Origin: Rhabditoides inermis
Taxonomy: Eukaryota > Nematoda > Chromadorea > Rhabditida > Rhabditidae
Reading direction: 5' to 3'
NCBI GenBank assembly: GCA_963966185.1
Contig: CAWZYM010000300.1
Span: 801,001 to 865,000 of the forward strand
Length of the DNA: 64,000 nucleotides
Made by a program: the position numbers and the translations under genes. This document shows, piece after piece, positions 1 to 26,344 of the stretch. Under the pieces are notes generated by a model. It worked only from the letters and a program-made list of their open reading frames with translations. It ran no database searches and was not told where the DNA came from. Position 1 is the first letter of the stretch; each line of letters begins with the position of its first letter.

Positions 1-827
1 ACACTGAACCATTCGCTCTGAAAAAAGTAATCAATAATTGAATCAATCGATACTCCACCCACCATCTGCACCGTCTTGCCGTTTCTCTTGTAGATGAGTG
101 TCTGGCACGCGGGCCGACCATCGAGCAGCGAGAGCGAAAGGATGGCGTCGGCCACCTGAACGAAAATAGGCAAATCGAGATTATGTGATCTTTCCAAGAC
201 AACGGACACTGCAGCTCATTTACTGAGTGAGCTTTCTGGTTCGAGGTGAAACCTCACATACTCTCAGTGCAGTACACTGTGCCCACCTGGTCTAGCCTTT
301 TCTCATCCACAGCGGACAGCGTCGACGAGTGAGTCAGCGCCACCACACAACGGCAACCTGTAGAGGTTTCTCTTCCTTTCTCTCCCTCTTTCTCCTTCCC
401 GGCCTGTCACTCCCCCACTCACTCTTGACCCTGGCCAGCCACGCGGCCGTCTTGTCGCATCCCCACAGCAGTAGCAGGTAGTCTAGATGGGGGAGGACGA
501 CGGGCCGGGCCCCGCCTGCCTTCTCCACTGCAGCACACAGGGCGGCCGGAGTCGAGTCGGCAGAGAGGGGAAGGAACGACACACTGAAAAAGAGTAATAC
601 AAATCTTTGTTCAGTGTGGATCACAGTGTGGAAATGCTGGCAATAGAGAGCCGGCCGCATTTCGCGCCGCGCCAGATTATGATTCGCGCATGATCTGCAA
701 GCACACAGTGGTGGCGGCGAGATAAAAGCGAAACCGCTTCGCACAGGGCTCGCGGAGCGTTTCCATTTGCGCCGCGCGCCGCTGCCTTCGTGATCGCCCA
801 TGTAACTACTCTGAATGGTCTCCTCAT
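1..827 (-). CDS. 3'-incomplete gene, probable Elongator complex protein 5-like
   Basis: Minus-strand exons join in frame: a first exon from the ATG at 827, an exon starting near 588 after CTTTTTCAG, one ending at GTGAGT near 415, one near 290-355, one near 90-155, and one running off the window at 21-1. The joined protein has a hydrophobic strand followed by PHLDYLLLLWG, then VVALTHSSTLS, a helix ending in VADAILSL, and IYKRNGKTVQM followed by SEWFS. This order (buried Asp with Leu-rich strand, VALTH strand, final strand, R-x-GK, then an aromatic WF-S motif) resembles ELP5, a RecA-fold subunit of Elongator, which modifies wobble uridines of tRNA. Identification rests on family memory only. 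ELP6 or an unrelated RecA-like protein remains possible. The start is the first ATG of the exon and is uncertain. Confidence 0.4.
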
Positions 828-1787
828 TTCCTACTTTTCTGCGAATGCATTTTTTCATAATTGTTGCTCACTATTTCTTGGACTATACTTTATTCTTGAA
901 ATAACAACACTAAACTAACGTGTTCACTAAAATAGCCTCTGGCAATATTCTTCTAATATAGCACACATGTAATGGAACTATGGCGCCTCGGGCGTCACCC
1001 ATCCACTCCACGTATGCTTAAATAGTCCGCTCTACGATTGACTACTCATTCTCATCACTCTATCCAGCACAGACATGCTGTTGTCCCTTCCCAACGAGCT
1101 AACATTTTTGCAGAACAACGACAACCTCCCTGGTCTAGAACCCTTTATCCAAGCCGTCTACTCCCCGTGTTAAGAACACTACTAACCTTTGTACATAATT
1201 ATAATATTTATAATAAACATTAATAATACGTTGTTTGTTACTTGAATGTCAATCACCTCACCGAACGGCTATGTGTTGCGAATGATAATCTAATGAACAT
1301 AAAATGTTTTTTTCTGTTCATTTTTGAAAGCAAAAAAGTACAAAACGAAGAGTTGAAGGCAAAGACGGCATCCGCGACCGGGAGAGAATTACGTTGATGT
1401 TATAGATCGATATGCGGAGCCGTTCACTGTGAGACGATAGGTAGGATCCAAATAGGCTTATTTGGAGTGCACAAAGTCGGAAACTCACTAATTTCTTGGA
1501 GAAACATGAAGATGACAAATGGACAAACCGGAAAAAAGTTATGCAAATGAGGGAAAAATACAATACTAAACGTTAATTGTGATATTTTCTTCGACACAAT
1601 GAGTTTTGTGTGATGTGCAAGTGCGCCTCTGGACAGGTTTCTGCATTGGAGAGGTTCATGTGATGAATGGGGTTCATGTGACGGATGTGCCAGCGGCGCG
1701 CGCGCGCGTCATTTCTCAAATTCAGAAGTGTACGTGCGTTGCTTGTACTAATTCATCGCTTCCCATCTTCATAATACCTCCTCCAGA
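828..1787. other. Intergenic stretch
   Basis: This is the AT-rich interval between the divergent Elongator-like gene and the F-box-like gene. I see no coding exon with plausible splice sites, no RNA gene and no long repeat. Short hydrophobic open frames are present but lack family resemblance. Confidence 0.5.
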
Positions 1788-2622
1788 ATGCTCGGCCAAC
1801 TCCCCAACGAGCTCATCCTCAATGTGCTCAGCCAAGTCGATCCACAGGTAAGCCATAACTCTACCCATTCTAGTCGACACTCTTGCATTCAAGACTTTCT
1901 GCACATCCGCCTCGTTTGCCGTTTTCTCTCCCAATTCGTGCTCTCCCACCGCCACAGCCTGCCTCTCATCCTCTCCTGCGTGCGCTTCCCAAACGATCCG
2001 AAACACGATAAAGAAGAGTGCACTCACGTCACAAATGCAGGTAGCCGACAACTTCTACAACTGACATTCATGAACTATGCGAGTGACAAGGGCGTGGGCA
2101 GTAATGTTAAGGTTAATATATACACGTGCTTCCTTACACTACTTTTTGTACCTTGTTACCTTTTGTAAGGTTACTGTATACAACTGCAGATCACCATAGT
2201 GTCTTACACCAACAAGGTCAACATCAAGACTGTTCTCTGCGAGAGAAGCCCCGACATTCCGCCCTTGCTCTTCGCCCCGCGACGCATAGTCTCCCTCATC
2301 GAGGTGAGTCAATGAAACAGGAAAGAAGAATCCGGTTCTTCACTCAAATTGAGTGGAAAACATAATGACATTTTGATCGGGATATCGTATATCGTCGATT
2401 CTCCATACCCGACATTGCGCTTTGCAGGACGAGCCCGTCTGCCCCTCCGTGCACTCTGCCATCTAGTCTGCCCTCGTCTCCGCCCGCTGAGCGACGCACA
2501 ATCGAGTGGGGCCGCGAGATGTCCGGCCGATACAGAGGGGCCATCCCCGACTACTTCCAACGTCGGATCGGACGCGTGCGCGACCCGACATGGCGGCAGT
2601 CCAGCGACGAGGATGATGAGTA
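1788..2622 (+). CDS. F-box-like protein (tentative model)
   Basis: The ATG at 1788 opens with MLGQLPNELILNVLSQ, and about 30 codons later the same frame reads DFLHIRLVCRFLSQF. Together they match the F-box core (LPxELhxxIhshh, then dLxxhRxVCrxF), which binds Skp1 in SCF ubiquitin ligases. A GTAAGC at 1848 looks like a donor, but the obvious acceptors do not restore frame, so either the 14 intervening codons are read through or the intron differs from what I can see. Further exons are likely at about 2040-2110 (QLTFMNYASDKG) and 2191-2303 (ITIVSYTNKVNIK), with a final exon from about 2429 whose best frame ends in DPTWRQSSDEDDE and TAA at 2620-2622. The phase of that last junction does not fit cleanly. 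Substrate-recognition repeats are not recognisable. The F-box call is better supported than the exon structure. Confidence 0.4.
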
Positions 2623-3502
2623 ACAAACACCCAATGCATTTCCTATTGTACACATTGCTGTTATCTATCACTTATAATTAATATAATACAATGAATCAAC
2701 GGAGTAGTTGTGTACTTGAAATCTTGAAACACTCAATACTTGCAATTGAACCCACCTCTCTGTCCCTGCTGCCGTCTCCCCTGCTGTTCCCCCCATCCTC
2801 CTCCGCACCGCTCCCTCCGCCCCCTCCACGCACACTACCACTGCCCCGCCTCCCTGGGTGAACGATAGACATGCTGGCTCCCCGTTGCACGCCAGCGAGT
2901 CTCAACACGCAACATGTACAACTACAGTAATAAGTGCATCTGCAGTATGTCATACCGTAGATACAATCTGTACAACTACAGTAACAAGTGCATGTACCTA
3001 TCTTATCATAATGTCGGCAGTGTTCAAACTCTTTCCACAGTAACCAACTAGGCGCATCATGTTATACCCACCTCGAATCAAAATGAGCCCATCGAGTGGT
3101 ACAGAATCCATTCCGCTCTGCTGTCTCTCAAACTGTTTATTCACTTTCTTGCCTCATTCCTAGTTCCTAGAAAAGGTACTCACATCGTTGAAACGATTCC
3201 CTTTCCACAACGACGAACAACTGATTCACAATAACCGTTTATCAACATGGAATCTACGAAATTCATACAAAACGGAGACGTCACCATCACACACACAAGG
3301 ATCTTCATCGAAGAATATGCACTAAATACTCGGTATAAGATCGCCATAAAACTGGGAACAACAAAAGAGATGCTTGGTAACACGGATTAATCATACAACG
3401 TTAACGTAGTCACGAACTACACAACAAACACGCTTGTGTTACGATTCAAGCGACAAACAGATGACAAACAACTCATTACATGGGTTGAGGGGATGAGATG
3501 GC
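2623..3502. other. Convergent intergenic stretch
   Basis: This lies between the 3' ends of the F-box-like gene (+) and the CHD gene (-). A short direct repeat, ACAACTACAGTAAYAAGTGC, occurs twice, near 2917 and 2970. I see no coding exon or RNA gene. Confidence 0.5.
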
Positions 3503-12019
<8,517 letters not shown>

Positions 12020-12491
12020 CGTCTCGTCTCAAGCGGTAACAATCAGTATTGAGTGTACATGGAAACAATAATGTTAGAAAGAAAGAAGTGCGCGCGGCAG
12101 CTCTCTTAGCTTATGTGGATATCTCCTCAAAAGACCGTGCCCCTCCCCCTTCTCTCATTCCCATGGCCTAGCAGCCGGCTGGACACTCGGGTATATCGAT
12201 CGATATGAGAGCTCGCACCAAGTGAATGTCACCGGCCGGCAGCGGCAGCGCGCGCAATCGGCACACAGGGTGCACTGGTTAACGCGCCGGGGACAGGGGG
12301 TGCACCGGTGTGCGGCATGGGACAGAGCGCGTGGGTGAGACAGAAGCTCCGTGGAAAAGACAGGCTAGAAATCCATAATCACGAAAGACCAAACGGATAA
12401 GGCAAAAAGGACTATGCGAGTAAACTACAACTGCGACAAATACAACAGAGGAGATAGGAGAAAAGACACTAATTCCGAAACTTGGTCTTAC

Positions 12492-12534
12492 TGTTGGTCT
12501 CTCCGGTTTCGTTCATGTCTGCATCGTCGGACAT
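12492..12534 (-). CDS. Candidate alternative first exon of the CHD gene
   Basis: On the minus strand the ATG at 12534 begins MSDDADMNETGETN and ends at a good donor (ACA followed by GTAAGACC). Joined to an acceptor GCTTGAG just upstream of the ATG at 12019, the frame stays open and adds N-N-E-T before MEDDS. The acidic composition matches the CHD N terminus. The acceptor is weak for a nematode, and a frame match occurs by chance one time in three. Confidence 0.4.
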
Positions 12535-14042
12535 ACTGATGAGATCACAATAAAGCTGATCTGTAACAAGAATTTAACTGAATCGTATCACATCAATCCA
12601 ACAAAAAAACGAATATCGGAACGAAATGGTCATTAAAACATCTAGTTGAAAATTGTATAGAAAGACAAGCGTTGAGCTGAGACGAGTAGATCGAGTACAA
12701 TATAACATATGCAAATTATGCACATAAAACGCGAAATTAGCGGGAAATGCGAACAGCGAACGTTCATTTTTTTCGAATGACGAGATCGCGCTGCGAAAAG
12801 GCGCGAATGCGCAGAGAGAATGAGAGAGCACACAAAGACGAGAGGGCGCAGAGTGGGCGGAGCTTGGGTCCTACCACGAAACTGCTCCAAAAGACATCGG
12901 GATGAACATAGAGGTCACCACACATATTCAAGAGAGGCTCGAGCAGGCGTCAGCGTTCACCTGTCAGGTACTACCGTAATCCACTTCCGCTCTCATGATC
13001 CGAAGGATCAAGAAAGTAGAGGATAGGGAGACGTGAAACATAGAATAAAAGGCTTTAATAAACTTACATATCATAAAATATACCACAAATCTATCCTATG
13101 ATCATTCTGCACGGGTGAATTAAACAAACATTAAAGAACAGAGAGAGCAGGACGTAAGAAGAGGATAGCGCGCGGAGAGAGAATGCGGAAAAACGCTGGC
13201 AACTCGGAGGGTGCACCGGTCAAGGGGCGGGGACATATCGATCGGAAGTCCCAGCTAGGAGCCAGTGCGCCGTAACCAACAATCATGAAACAATGATTCC
13301 TGATAAGCCAAAACAATTAGAATCCAGTGAAATTATGGAAAGGGATACGGTAGACAACAGGAACACTACTTCACGATGATAAAACGAATGAACCTGAACA
13401 CGATACATATTCAATATGAATCTTTATATACTTGAACTGAAAAAAACACCTAATAAACAAAACACATTCACATTGTGACGTTAGCGGGAGAACAATGTAG
13501 TACTAGAAACAAACACTCATCTCACACACTCAACAAGACTCATTCTCATACCCGAAACATCACTCAGAAATTGCAACTAACTCATATGTCACTGATATAT
13601 GTGGTCCACAAGCTCATAGTGAATACGTCAGAACATTAACAATTACCTATCAATCAAAAAATCAATAATCTAGAAATGAGATACGCGGACTGTATCGGTA
13701 GTGTTCCGTGAATTCGCAATCGTGACAGACAACTCCAGGCCTAGAGGGTGCACTGGCTAACTGCAGGGGACAAGTCCCCCGAATCCACCAGTGCACCTTC
13801 CGGTCTCTCGCCGGTAGCCCTCAAAGAGCCAGTGAAATACGGTGATACCTGAAAACGAAAAGTCACAATTTCCATCGAAATACGAACAAACCATGCTTTC
13901 GCATTCTAAAACTTTGAAACACCTGAAAAACTGTACTCAATCAATATTCAAGCCAAAATGCTCTAATCAATCGATAATCAATCAATGATTGTTTGACGGA
14001 CCGTGCCGGATGGGGTCCGATCGGCGCGGCATCGGCCTCATC
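12535..14042. other. Intergenic/5' region upstream of the CHD gene
   Basis: No convincing coding exon. A motif GGGTGCACYGG followed 8-10 bases later by GGGGACA occurs at 12268 (inside the CHD 5' region), 13209 and 13746, with an inverted GTGCAC core near 13788. The remainder is AT-rich and unassigned. Confidence 0.5.
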
Positions 14043-19125
<5,083 letters not shown>

Positions 19126-19836
19126 CGCCTGAAACGTATCGAAACGTATAGGGAAACGTAACACAAAATAAAATATGAAAAGAAACGTGCGCGCATGGAA
19201 CACGGAAGATACGAAGGGATTCCACCCACACATTAGTGGCCACTCACTAGCCGGGGCTAGCCAGCGCCGCCCCCTCTCTCCATTCCCTCTCTAGATTCTC
19301 GCTCTCCTAACACATTGCACGTGAATTCCACGAGACATCGCGCCATCATTTTTTTCGCCGAATAAAACGACCGCTTTTCCCCTAGAATCTTCTCTATCCA
19401 GATATCAAACCGCTGGAAACAGTTTCTGCCCTCATATTCCTTTCACTCAAACTCCTCACTATTGTACAAGTACTTTATATTGCACCATGACAACGCTTAC
19501 AAAAACACACACACACACTCGCCTCGAGAGCGATCGATACCGTGTAAAACATAGTACAAAATACAAAAACATATCAAAATGAACAAGAATCATATCAGTA
19601 CTGGTACACAGAGACACTCGAGTCGACACCCAGTAGAGGGGACTCGTAGACAAAATGAAAACTCGCAAAATACAGACAGACGAATAAGTTACGGGCTCGG
19701 GAATAGATACAGAAATAGGAGAATAGTGCATCTTATCAGAGCACGTGGGCGAGACAAAAGGGATAAGAGAGCAAACACGAGGAGTGAAGGGGTGACGTCA
19801 CTGTCTTTCTCCTGCTCCTGCTCCTTCTCCTCCTCT
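19126..19836. other. Intergenic stretch between rars-2 and the SLC35F6-like gene
   Basis: About 0.7 kb with a short AC repeat near 19503-19519. No coding exon or RNA gene is visible. It holds the rars-2 5' flank and the 3' flank of the transporter gene. Confidence 0.5.
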
Positions 19837-20501
19837 TCACGGCTCGACATCGTCCTGCAGGAGGTTCTGCCTGTCCAGCTCCGTCGTATCCGCGCCGCAG
19901 AAAGAGAAGCAGCAGGTGGTGCACGAACCTGCAAGGGAAACTCTCTCTCTCTTCCTTCCTTCCTTCCTTCCTCTCTCTCTCTCTCTCTTCCTTCCTCTCT
20001 CTCTCGCTCCCCTCTATCTTTACCTCTCTCTTTCTCTCTTCCTTCTTCTCTCTCTCTCTCTCTCACCCTATCTCTCTCTCTTCTCCTCACCTTCTCCCAT
20101 GCGGGGCAGCACATTCCTCCTGAACCACGGTCCGAGCAAGATGTCGTTGTAGACAAACATTCCAATGATGAGCAGACCGAAGCCGATAAGCTAAATAAAA
20201 AAAATGTACAAGAATTTTTCGCAATTGTTTCTCTCTAAACATCTCTTCTACATTTCGCTTATTTACCCACACCCTACAACACTGTTTCAGCTTTAATTAT
20301 AACAATTTTCATATTGAAAAAAGACCTCTATAAGGAAAAGCACGATTAAAAAACATTTCAATTTTTTTAACTACAGTACCCACATACTTCCTACTACAGT
20401 TCCCTTACCTGAACCGGGATGAACTGCTCGCCAAAGAGGGGGATGGAGACACACCAGATGATGAGAGTGCGGACAGAGTCGAGAACCTGCAACACGAATG
20501 G

Positions 20502-20540
<39 letters not shown>

Positions 20541-23065
20541 GACCATGCGAGTGGTGGCCGACAGCTCCTTGGTCACCGACACACCGGCAAAGTTGAAGAA
20601 GGCAATGCTGAAATGTGGAAGTAAAAAATGGCTATTTTTAACCACCAAATGCATGTTTCATTACTAACACTAGACCATAAACGACAATAATACTTAATTC
20701 ATTCACGTTACTGTAATCAGCAAAATCACTCTCAACAACCCCTTCTACAATAGATCGAAAAGAGGGCGTGACCTGGGTGGGCGGAGCCATTCACTCACCT
20801 CACCACCGTTCCTGCAAGAGCCACGGCGATCATCGGCGTCTCGCAGATCTCCTTCCATGCAAAGAACACGTCCTCCAGACTGAAACCAGCGGGAATCGTC
20901 GTCTTTATAACGTCTAACATACACATACTGTTTCATAGAGAAGATGGGGTTGTTCAGGAATCACACTCGCCCCCCACTCACCGTCCCTCCGGGTTGGTCG
21001 AGAAGGTGCTGCTCACGTGGATGTAGTACATGGGGATCATCAGCAGGGACAGGATCGTCATGCCGAACAGACCTGCAAGATACAGTCACTTCCTCCCACA
21101 TCAGGTGGGCGTGGCCCTAGTGGGCGGGGCTTACCCTCCAGTCCGACGGCGAACAGGGCGGGTACGTCGTACTGGTGGAGGAACTTCTGCTCGTACACCA
21201 TCTGGATGGCGACGATGATCTGCGCCATGATGATCAGCAGGTTGCCTGAAACAGACGGTACGGTAGGGGTACGGTAGAATGAAGATTAATTGTGCGTATG
21301 CCCAAATTATATACTATCTTAGGTTCTCATGAGTGATTTTGTTTTGTGCGTGTCAGAATCATGTTTGCGATTCCGAACAAGCATTTTATATTATTTGATT
21401 TATATACGGTGCCAGGCACGTATACGGTGCCTTTCCTCTCTCCTATCCTTTTACTCCTAGAAAGATATCATGATTTGTGCACATCCGTGATTCGTGAACG
21501 ATCAGACATGTGGAGATCAGTCAGACTGTCAGACAACAAGTGCGAAAAGAGTGCAGACTCTTCACAGCACTGCCACCAGAATAGAAAGATAAGGGGAGAG
21601 TGTACGACAAGGGTGCGGTCAGCACTCCCAACCAAGCAGTAATCATAGTATATAATCCAAGTTTCCTGCACTGCACCACATCCTAGAATATTCCCCAACT
21701 CCTCCCATTACACCAGTTATGATGGTATTGCACCCACACTACTAGTCAGAACAGAAAGATATATAAATAGAGTATACGGTACGGTTACCGTACTCCCCTC
21801 GAGTACTCCCCCCACCCACCCGTGATGATGGCGTTCGTGTCTGCTTTAGGGTCGTCGTCGAACATGATGTCAGTCACTCCCACCTGAAAGCAACACAACT
21901 ACATTCAAGCCACACAACTACATTCAAGCCACACTCCACTACTCCACACCTTCTTACCTGTGCCATAAAGTTGATTGTATATTTATACTTCACTACGACG
22001 GCACCTCTACTACTGTCTGTATCCCAAGCCCCGCCCCCTCTCGCCCCGCCCACCCACCACGATGAGTCCGAGCATGACGAATAGCATGCCGAGCCACTTG
22101 TACGGCTGGAAGCGGTAGCCCAGCATACCCACCGACAGAAGACCAGTGAACAGAATCACGGCTCCTGAAACATGGTACTGTAATTACCGTATCCGAGCAC
22201 CTGATATCTAAACTCACAGTAAGTCACACGCTACAGTTTCTTTGATAGTACAGTACCCCCTCCCAATGTACCGTACCCCTGAGCATCTGGAACGAGGAGG
22301 CGGTGGTCATGTTGAGGCCAATGTACATGAGCGACGTGGCCAGAATGTCGCAGCACGCCGGAGGGAGGAACACCTAGAGCAAATCGACAAATCAATATCA
22401 ATCATCAATCCGATATACGCACCAGCGGGTTGAACTGCGGCAGCTGGGGCTCCGTCTCGGAAGTGATGTCAGTGATCGAGCCCTGGTCGCCTGCAACACC
22501 ACAAGTATGTAAACAAGTAAACAAGTAAACAACTAGTGTAAAGTACCCTGGATGTTGGCCGTGTTCCACTTGTGCTTCTTGTATGCGTAGACGATGAAGA
22601 AGGCGACCAGACAGAGGAACTCGCCGAAGAACATGCACGTCGCCTGAACAAAGCTAGTTATTGATATGCACAGCAATAGGTATATTGAATGATTATTGAT
22701 TTATCGATCGAATATACCTGCAGGAAGGGGTGGTTGAAGGCGATGCCCTCCGCCTTCTGACTATCCGCCCATCTGAAATGTTTCAATAAATATGTTTCAA
22801 ACACAATTTATAGCAACACATTCAATGTTGTAGCAATTTAGGAAATCCAAAACCACACGAACCCAAACCCGCGTTCTAACTATCATCAAAACAAAATACT
22901 GTTTCTTCGTATTTCACACTTCCTCAATGAATCAGCCCATCTCCCTCCCTCCTCCCCCCCCCCCCCCACCCACTTGGCGCAGATCGTGTTCAGCGATCCG
23001 GTCACCACCATCAACACGGATATGAACAGGGCAAACGCCCGGCCTCTGCTGCCCTCGTCCGCCAT
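19837..23065 (-). CDS. slc35f6: SLC35F6-like drug/metabolite-superfamily transporter
   Basis: A predicted ten-helix DMT-family membrane protein. The ATG at 23065 (MADEGSRGRAFALFISVLMV) comes directly after TTTGCAG, a likely trans-splice site. Exons in order give ATCMFFGEFLCLVAFF, FLPPACCDILATSLMYIGLN, MTTASSFQMLRGAVILFTGL, YKWLGMLFVMLGLIVVG, NLLIIMAQIIVAIQMVYEQK, FGMTILSLLMIPMYYIH, AFFNFAGVSVTKELSATTR and LDSVRTLIIWCVSIPLFGE, followed by IGFGLLIIGMFVYND. The CCDILATSLMYIGL, LRGAVILFTGL and SVTKELSATTRMVLDSVRT segments are characteristic of SLC35F6, a lysosomal/mitochondrial-associated member with undefined substrate. The last exon adds a Cys-rich stretch (CTTCCFSFCG) and an acidic tail ending DDVEP and TGA. 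About 12 short exons; no lesion seen. Confidence 0.93.
20504..20540. repeat. CAA microsatellite in an slc35f6 intron
   Basis: A perfect run of about twelve CAA units that ends close to the next exon boundary. Confidence 0.9.
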
Positions 23066-24291
23066 ACCTGCAAAACAAACATGTAAACAATCACTGTGAA
23101 CAATGACGTCACCAATCCACAGAAATACGACATTCGACAATAAACACAATTCAATAATCCCATTTCAACACAGACATCACGCGCCTGCGCGCTGTGGAAA
23201 AAAGAACGACGAACGACAGCAAAGAGATGGGAGGGCACAGAGAAGCAGGAGAACGAGAGAGCGTACGAATACGGAGGGTGCAGACAGTGGCGCACGATGA
23301 AATCAGCTGTTGTATTGAAAAGAAGGGAATGGTCAGGCGTCAGGCCAGCGAGTGAGACACGCACAAGAATCCAGAAATGCAGGATGAAGAGATGCATCAG
23401 AGAAAGATCGATAAACCAAGACACAACTACTCTAACAATTACCAGTAACCCACTAACGCACACACCTCATAAGAAATCCTATGGGTAATCGATTGACCCA
23501 ACTCTCCCGGCTCCCACAAAATGATTGCAAATACTGGATGAGAGAGAATGCGCCAACCACCCACTAGCCCCGCCCAATCACACATATGTCACCACACACT
23601 ATGCACAATCATACACTATGCTAATAATTTCCGGTGAATCACATCTGGTTGGGCGGAAAAAAACGCGCAGCAGTCAATATCAGCAATCCAATCAGAACTG
23701 ATGGGCTCGCAAAATGCGCGAGAGAGGTCCAAACCTGTAAACAACCACCGCTAGAGTAAACAAACTACACACTCGCACCCAGCAATGCGGGAGGGGTAGA
23801 TCAGCAACAGATATCCAGCCGAGACACACAACGGCTTCATCACATCAGATCAATCAATCAATCAATCAGACAAACGTTTATGCATGTACAAAGAGGGTGT
23901 GACAATGGAGTGGGGAGTGAGAAGAGCGGACAACGTCTGTCCAGGCTAACCACGACCTTATCACCCCGTTATCAGCCCCTGGCGGTCAGTTGTGTGTGGA
24001 CATCCAACTGATAACAAGGGTCAATCCAGGAGAGGAGGCATTCAGGGAAATTGAGAAATCAAATTTGCAGAATGAGACCATAATTCAAACGCGCAGAGTA
24101 TCAAAGTGACAAAAAGTGAGCAAGATACAAAAGAGAGGCAAGTATTCAAGTGAGCGACCGGAAGTGACGTCATAGACCGCGACCTTCGTATATACATATA
24201 CAAAAGTGAAAAAGTATTTGAATGAAGGGTGGAAATAATCTAGCTACCGAAAGTGACGTCATAGGGTGTATGCAAATGAGGGGCTGTGACG
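23066..24291. other. Intergenic stretch between slc35f6 and orc-2
   Basis: About 1.2 kb. An imperfect inverted repeat with GATA-type ends (TTATCAG near 23969, CTGATAAC near 24010) is present. There is no recognisable gene. Confidence 0.5.
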
Positions 24292-24701
24292 TCATTCGTC
24301 GAGGCTGAGTCCCTTCGACTCTAGGAACTTCTCGACCAGGCCTCTGTCGAGGGCGGGCGCCAGCTTCTCGTTTAGATCGCTGCCCTTCATCCACCTACAA
24401 ACATTGCGTTTGCGTAGTCGAAGAAATCGATAAATCAATACATACCTGACGAGTCTGTGGTCGACGAACTCGACGAGCTGCTGACGAAGAGCAGTGTCCG
24501 TCGACACCAGAAACTCCTCCCTGGAAATCAATCGATAAATCAATTAATCTAATAACCAATTATCCACCCATCCATTATGTTCCTCGACAGATTTCCGACC
24601 AGTAAGACACAACAACCCACTCATCTTGCCAGTCTTCCCCTCTTCTTCCCCTATCTAGTCGCTCTTTTCGTGTAATCTCCCACTCCCCCACTGTGTCCAC
24701 T

Positions 24702-24738
<37 letters not shown>

Positions 24739-26312
24739 CTAATCGTCTCGCATCGATAACAACCAACAGATAACTATTTTCCAAGCCGGCAATGCGAAAA
24801 AGAAAAGACCTCCTAAATAATCCAGCCAAACACTGAAACAACATTGTACTGTAAACGTAATCACCAAATACCGTATTCCATAGAGTATACAGTAATATTC
24901 CCCTACTCACTTGCACTTCGCGAACAGGTCCCAGAACGAGACGGAGCCGTCGCCGTTGAAGGCAGTGGAGAAGAGCAGCCTGCAACGGACAGACATCAGC
25001 TATTGGGTGATCAGAGTCACTCTCGTTCATTGAAAGTATTGTAAGGATGGGTGATTCAACAGGAGTTGCGAATAGATTCGAGGAAACTGACAGTTTCTTC
25101 TAAATCACAAATAACACGTTTCACATCTCAATGAGAACAAACGCGATTCGTAATTACTAATGAGACGCGATCGTCAAATAGCTTATAAAAAGTACACACA
25201 TACAAATCACAAAATCCAAGTTTCAAGGCAACCGTACATACACTCAACATTCCATTCTGACAATTGTCTTCCGTCCCAAAGCCATTACTAAAACCTACAC
25301 AGCTTCAAAAAATAAGGGGATTTGAAAGAGACTATACTCTGCGCCAGAGCGATAGTTTTCGATCTACCTCGCTTGCAGCTCGGAATACGGTGCCGTCACC
25401 GTCTGTCTCTCTTGTTTCGCGCGCTATTGCCGTGAGCTGACTCTCCGTCTTACTCTGATCTACCCCACCGCGCGCAACTTATTGCTAAAGTGGACAAAAA
25501 TCCCAAATGATTGACTGAATCTTAAACAAGTTATGATTCGCAGGCACATTGCTACGGTAGCAAGGTTTCAGCAAAACACCTGACGTAGAGTGGATTCGAA
25601 CTCGCGACATGAACCAGCCGAACAGATTGCTAGGCGAATCTCTTACCGGTTGCGCCATATAGGCGATGAGTGCAATATGCTATTATTGAGACATCTAGTT
25701 GATTTGCGATCAATCAAAGACGGACTGTGCGAAGGAAAACCATTCATTTTCAGCTGAAACGTATGTTTTCGAAAACAATCAAATCGTCTCACATGCTTGT
25801 GTCTAATTGTTGTCTACTTGTCTTCACGAAAACCACAAGCGCGCAGTAGATCATCGCTCAATGAAAGGATCATGCCACGTCCTCAATGGCGCAGTCGGTT
25901 AGCTGTTAACCTAGCAATCTGCGGACTGCGCTCTGTCGCAGGTTCGAGTCCTGCTACCGCTCGTGTTTTACTTTCTTTCAAATTTGACTGTGCTCTTAGT
26001 TACCGTACCACCCGTTCGTGGTCTGTTCCCCCATGGGGGAGATAGTGGGTCTTTTCAATTTTTTGCCAATTTTAGCAAAGAACTATATTGTCTGCTCACC
26101 TGAATATCGCAACTCATGCTTCGCAATGTTTCTGCTTAAGTAACACGGCAATAAATGCATATATATCTGCTGTCATGTGCTGACCTGAATATCTTGTGGC
26201 TGTTGGCGCAGAGGGACTGCCAGAGGACATCGAGGGAGGCGAGAGAGTGGGCGGAGCCAGACGAGGAACACTTGGCCGACAGGCCCAGCAGCCTGCACAA
26301 CGAGACTTTCTT

Positions 26313-26344
<32 letters not shown>

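Noticed and set aside
334..858. 174-codon minus-strand open frame as a single-exon gene
   Set aside because: Only its central part matches the predicted protein. Splice signals within it and the better fit of the multi-exon model show that the rest is intron or out of frame.
25879..25961. Functional tRNA gene
   Set aside because: The T-arm and A-box are good, but the acceptor stem does not pair and no anticodon arm can be drawn.
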